DNA of 7,925 nucleotides from assembly GCA_007116605.1 (NCBI GenBank), contig SKID01000258.1, positions 1 to 7,925 of the forward strand. The letters run 5' to 3'. The notes under the pieces are model-generated. The model was not told the origin of the DNA and searched no databases. It was given only the letters and a program-made list of their open reading frames with translations. How positions within the stretch are numbered: the first letter of the stretch is position 1; the number at the start of each line of letters is the position of its first letter. The position numbers and the translations under genes are program-made. This document shows, piece by piece, positions 6,428 to 7,925 of this stretch. The DNA comes from Tissierellia bacterium. Lineage in GTDB: Bacteria > Bacillota > Clostridia > Tissierellales > Dethiosulfatibacteraceae.

Positions 6428-7288
6428 TTACACACCTCTTGCTTTATTAGCCGCCACTGCAAACCCTTTTTTAATAATCGTCCCTGCAATATTTTTTCGA
6501 TATTCTGCTGAAGAACGAATGTCGTCTATAGGCTTTAACTGATCCATTGCTAATTGTGCGGCTTTTTCAAAGACGGCATCGCTGACTTCTTGACCCACTA
6601 AAAATCCTTCTACTTCTTTCATTCTTATTGGCGTTGCTGCCATAGAACCGAAAGCAATCCTTGCCTGAACAATTTTGTTACCATCTAACTTAATCCATAC
6701 TGCACCATTGATTACAGAAATAGCTAAAGCTTTTCTTTTTCCAAACTTCATAAAAGCAGTTCCTTCATTTTCCTTTACACAATCAATCAAAATACTTTGA
6801 ATAATCTGACCTTTTTTTAAGTTAAGTTTTCCAGGCCCTGCAAAAAGATCCACTAATGGGACTTGTTCATTGCCTTCTTCTGAACAGAGTATGGCTTGTC
6901 CATTGAGTACCAATAGGGGGGGAACTGTGTCTGCTGCAGGTGATGCATTACCGATGTTACCACCTACAGTAGCAATGTTTCTAATCTGTGTTGAACCTAC
7001 ATATCGTGCAGCCTCAGACACAATATCTGCCTTATCCTGAATCAAAGAAGAATTTTCAAGTTCGGTATGGGTTGCCATGGCACCGATACGAATTTGTCCA
7101 TCTAATGCTTCAATCCCTTTTAATTCCTGTAAATTTTTTAAGTCAATGACATTCTTTGGTTGACATAGTTTTCGCTTCATTTTAACCATCAAATCTGTTC
7201 CGCCTGCAATCAGCGCATATTGATCGTCTTGTTTCATATCTTCAAACAACTGATCTAAGTTATTCGGACAATAATAATTAAATTCCAA
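6428..7288 (-). CDS. Molybdenum hydroxylase FAD-binding subunit (CoxM/XdhB/NdhF-like)
   Basis: This 286-aa protein has the PCMH-type FAD-binding domain. AGGTDL (28-33) and TVGGNIGNASPAADT (107-121) are the two FAD/pyrophosphate motifs, and QIRNIATVGG lies around them. The C-terminal CO-dehydrogenase flavoprotein domain (about 170-280) includes FGKRKALAIS and SSAEYRKNIA. In this family electrons leave the clusters through FAD to NAD(P)+ or another acceptor. The start is probably TTG at 7288. AGGAGG (7302-7297) stands 8 nt before it, and the protein then begins MEFNYYCP, the usual opening of the family. A GTG at 7297 has been proposed by simple reading, but it overlaps the ribosome binding site itself. 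It is the first gene of the operon behind the sigma-54-type promoter. Confidence 0.95.
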   Translation of the reverse strand: MEFNYYCPNNLDQLFEDMKQDDQYALIAGGTDLMVKMKRKLCQPKNVIDLKNLQELKGIEALDGQIRIGAMATHTELENSSLIQDKADIVSEAARYVGSTQIRNIATVGGNIGNASPAADTVPPLLVLNGQAILCSEEGNEQVPLVDLFAGPGKLNLKKGQIIQSILIDCVKENEGTAFMKFGKRKALAISVINGAVWIKLDGNKIVQARIAFGSMAATPIRMKEVEGFLVGQEVSDAVFEKAAQLAMDQLKPIDDIRSSAEYRKNIAGTIIKKGFAVAANKARGV

Positions 7289-7296
7289 TAGAGCCA

Positions 7297-7302
7297 CCTC
7301 CT
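7297..7302 (-). promoter_or_regulatory. Ribosome binding site fixing a TTG start for the FAD subunit
   Basis: AGGAGG on the minus strand is followed by 8 nt and then TTG (7288-7286). The only upstream alternative in frame, GTG at 7297-7295, shares a base with this site and so cannot be used by it. This favours the TTG start. Confidence 0.75.
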
Positions 7303-7324
7303 GATATCTTCTCTATTTTACATA

Positions 7325-7341
7325 TGCAATTTTGATGCCAA
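7325..7341 (-). promoter_or_regulatory. Sigma-54 (-24/-12) promoter of the hydroxylase operon
   Basis: On the minus strand, TTGGCAT-CAAAA-TTGCA matches the RpoN consensus TGGCAC-N5-TTGCA at all but one position, with exact spacing and the invariant GG and GC dinucleotides. The predicted start near 7314 lies about 26 nt upstream of the TTG start at 7288, leaving room for the AGGAGG site. No competing sigma-A promoter of similar quality was seen in the gap. RpoN promoters require an ATP-dependent enhancer-binding activator, which is not encoded in this window. Confidence 0.75.
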
Positions 7342-7367
7342 TCGTTTGTATTTTCACGTATTTTTGC

Positions 7368-7394
7368 TTAAATAACAATTATTTGTTAATTTAA
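7368..7394. repeat. AT-rich imperfect inverted repeat upstream of the sigma-54 promoter
   Basis: TTAAATAACAA and TTGTTAATTTAA face each other around a 4-nt centre (TTAT), with one inserted base in the right arm. The inner AACAA/TTGTT arms are perfect. The centre is about 66 bp upstream of the predicted transcription start. It could be an activator-binding site, but the surrounding sequence is so AT-rich that chance symmetry is plausible. Confidence 0.35.
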
Positions 7395-7559
7395 TCACAA
7401 TTTCACTCGTTATTTTATTGATTTTTGATTGATTTATTCATACCTTCTTTTAATTCTAAAGGCTAATGTCAATAATAACAGCTTACTTCCTGAAAAATCA
7501 TTTCAAATTTGCAAATACCTCTAAGGGACTGCTTTAGGCAAAGGTTTTCAACCTATTTT

Positions 7560-7600
7560 GCGTTTCACATCTGAAAGGCTTACTTTCAGATGTGAAATGC
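7560..7600. terminator. 18-bp inverted repeat after the PF06684 gene, possible terminator
   Basis: GCGTTTCACATCTGAAAG faces CTTTCAGATGTGAAATGC across a 5-nt spacer (GCTTA), with a single mismatched or wobble pair. It starts 8 nt after the stop codon of the minus-strand gene, the usual place for a terminator. However, the T-tract (TTTTT, 7601-7605) is on the plus strand, while the minus-strand reading ends in an A-rich tail. It may end plus-strand transcription, act as an mRNA 3'-end stabilising hairpin, or be a protein-binding site for the operon downstream. The remainder of the 7289-7608 gap holds only the sigma-54 promoter, the AT-rich repeat and no convincing gene. Confidence 0.5.
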
Positions 7601-7608
7601 TTTTTAAG

Positions 7609-7925
7609 TTATCTTAAGCCATCTTCAAACTTTGCTTGATCGATGGTCAAACCACCTACTCTTGGATGAGGACGTCCACAATTTGTAAACACTAATCCTA
7701 AAACAATTTCGTCTGCTTTAGGCGCATCTTGGACTCTTACTTCCATTGAATCAAAATGAGTTCTGATAAAAGCCGCATCTTTATGGCAAAGACCAATATC
7801 TAAAGCCGTTCCTAGGCCCCCTATTTTTTTATTTGAAGGAATCAATGCTAAACCTCTCACAATGGCTTCTCTGAATGGTTTTCCTAATTTAGGATGCAAA
7901 ATAGCTGCTGCATGTTCTAATTCTC
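7609..7925 (-). CDS. Amino-acid-synthesis family protein (PF06684/DUF1185), 5' end beyond window
   Basis: The last 104 codons are visible and the frame is open to the right edge. Reading begins ELEHAAAILHPKLGKPFREA, so an apparent start at 7899 is an internal TTG (Leu), not the true start. Characteristic stretches are IPSNKKIGG, RTHFDSMEVR, DAPKADEIV and CGRPHPRVGGL, which place it in PF06684. Members are about 190-200 residues, so a little over half is present. A structure of a family member showed a Bacillus chorismate-mutase-like fold and led to a suggested role in amino-acid metabolism, but no reaction is established to my knowledge. It is co-oriented with the hydroxylase operon but separated by 320 bp, an inverted repeat and a new promoter, so it is probably a separate transcript. 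A role in the same catabolic pathway is possible from position only. Confidence 0.88.
   Translation of the reverse strand, partial: ELEHAAAILHPKLGKPFREAIVRGLALIPSNKKIGGLGTALDIGLCHKDAAFIRTHFDSMEVRVQDAPKADEIVLGLVFTNCGRPHPRVGGLTIDQAKFEDGLR

Noticed and set aside
6149..6511. 120-codon plus-strand open frame over the iron-sulfur subunit
   Set aside because: It is antisense to a gene with all eight cluster cysteines and has no recognisable domain; other plus-strand frames (2289-2558, 3988-4185, 5258-5464) were rejected for the same reason.
7425..7454. Plus-strand promoter TTGATT-N18-TTTAAT ahead of the 7560-7605 hairpin
   Set aside because: Both boxes are degenerate and the region is so AT-rich that such matches are expected; kept only as a remark on the hairpin finding, not as a feature.
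7507..7516. Perfect 10-bp palindrome ATTTGCAAAT in the intergenic gap
   Set aside because: It is short and AT-rich, so chance is likely, and it has no clear relation to the promoter.

Overview
This AT-rich window comes from a low-GC Gram-positive anaerobe, most likely a member of the Clostridia. The evidence is strong AGGAGG-type ribosome binding sites, tightly packed co-oriented genes, short U-tailed hairpin terminators, a selenium-dependent molybdenum hydroxylase marker gene, and HndA/HndC-type NADH dehydrogenase modules. Every gene I can support lies on the minus strand, so the window reads from right to left. I see no RNA gene, insertion sequence or CRISPR array.

Layout in transcription order. 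(1) 7925-7609: the 3' part of an amino-acid-synthesis family gene (PF06684, formerly DUF1185), which enters from the right edge and is followed by an 18-bp inverted repeat. (2) 7608-7289: a 320-bp gap with an excellent sigma-54 (-24/-12) promoter match, TGGCAT-N5-TTGCA, placed to start transcription about 26 nt before the next gene. (3) 7288-2591: a five-gene operon. It encodes an FAD subunit, a [2Fe-2S] subunit, a molybdopterin subunit split into two proteins (426 and 328 aa), and a polytopic PTS-EIIC-like membrane protein. A perfect 11-bp hairpin with a U-tract (2471-2500) ends it. (4) 2413-1: a second unit with its own sigma-A-type promoter (TTGTAA-N17-TATAAT with a TG extension). It encodes the YqeB/EF2563-family selenium-dependent molybdenum hydroxylase accessory protein, a NuoE/HndA-like thioredoxin-fold [2Fe-2S] protein, and a NuoF/HndC-like NADH-binding flavoprotein that runs off the left edge.

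A working model, which is inference: a small, probably N-heterocyclic, substrate enters through the EIIC-like permease. A xanthine-dehydrogenase-family hydroxylase then hydroxylates it with water. The enzyme has four subunits like nicotinate dehydrogenase of Eubacterium barkeri and is predicted to carry a labile, non-selenocysteine selenium ligand on molybdenum. YqeB would support that selenium-containing site, and NuoE/NuoF could pass the electrons to NAD(P)+ or a further partner. The sigma-54 promoter implies activation by a dedicated enhancer-binding protein not present here. The substrate cannot be read from this sequence: nicotinate, a purine or another heterocycle are all possible.
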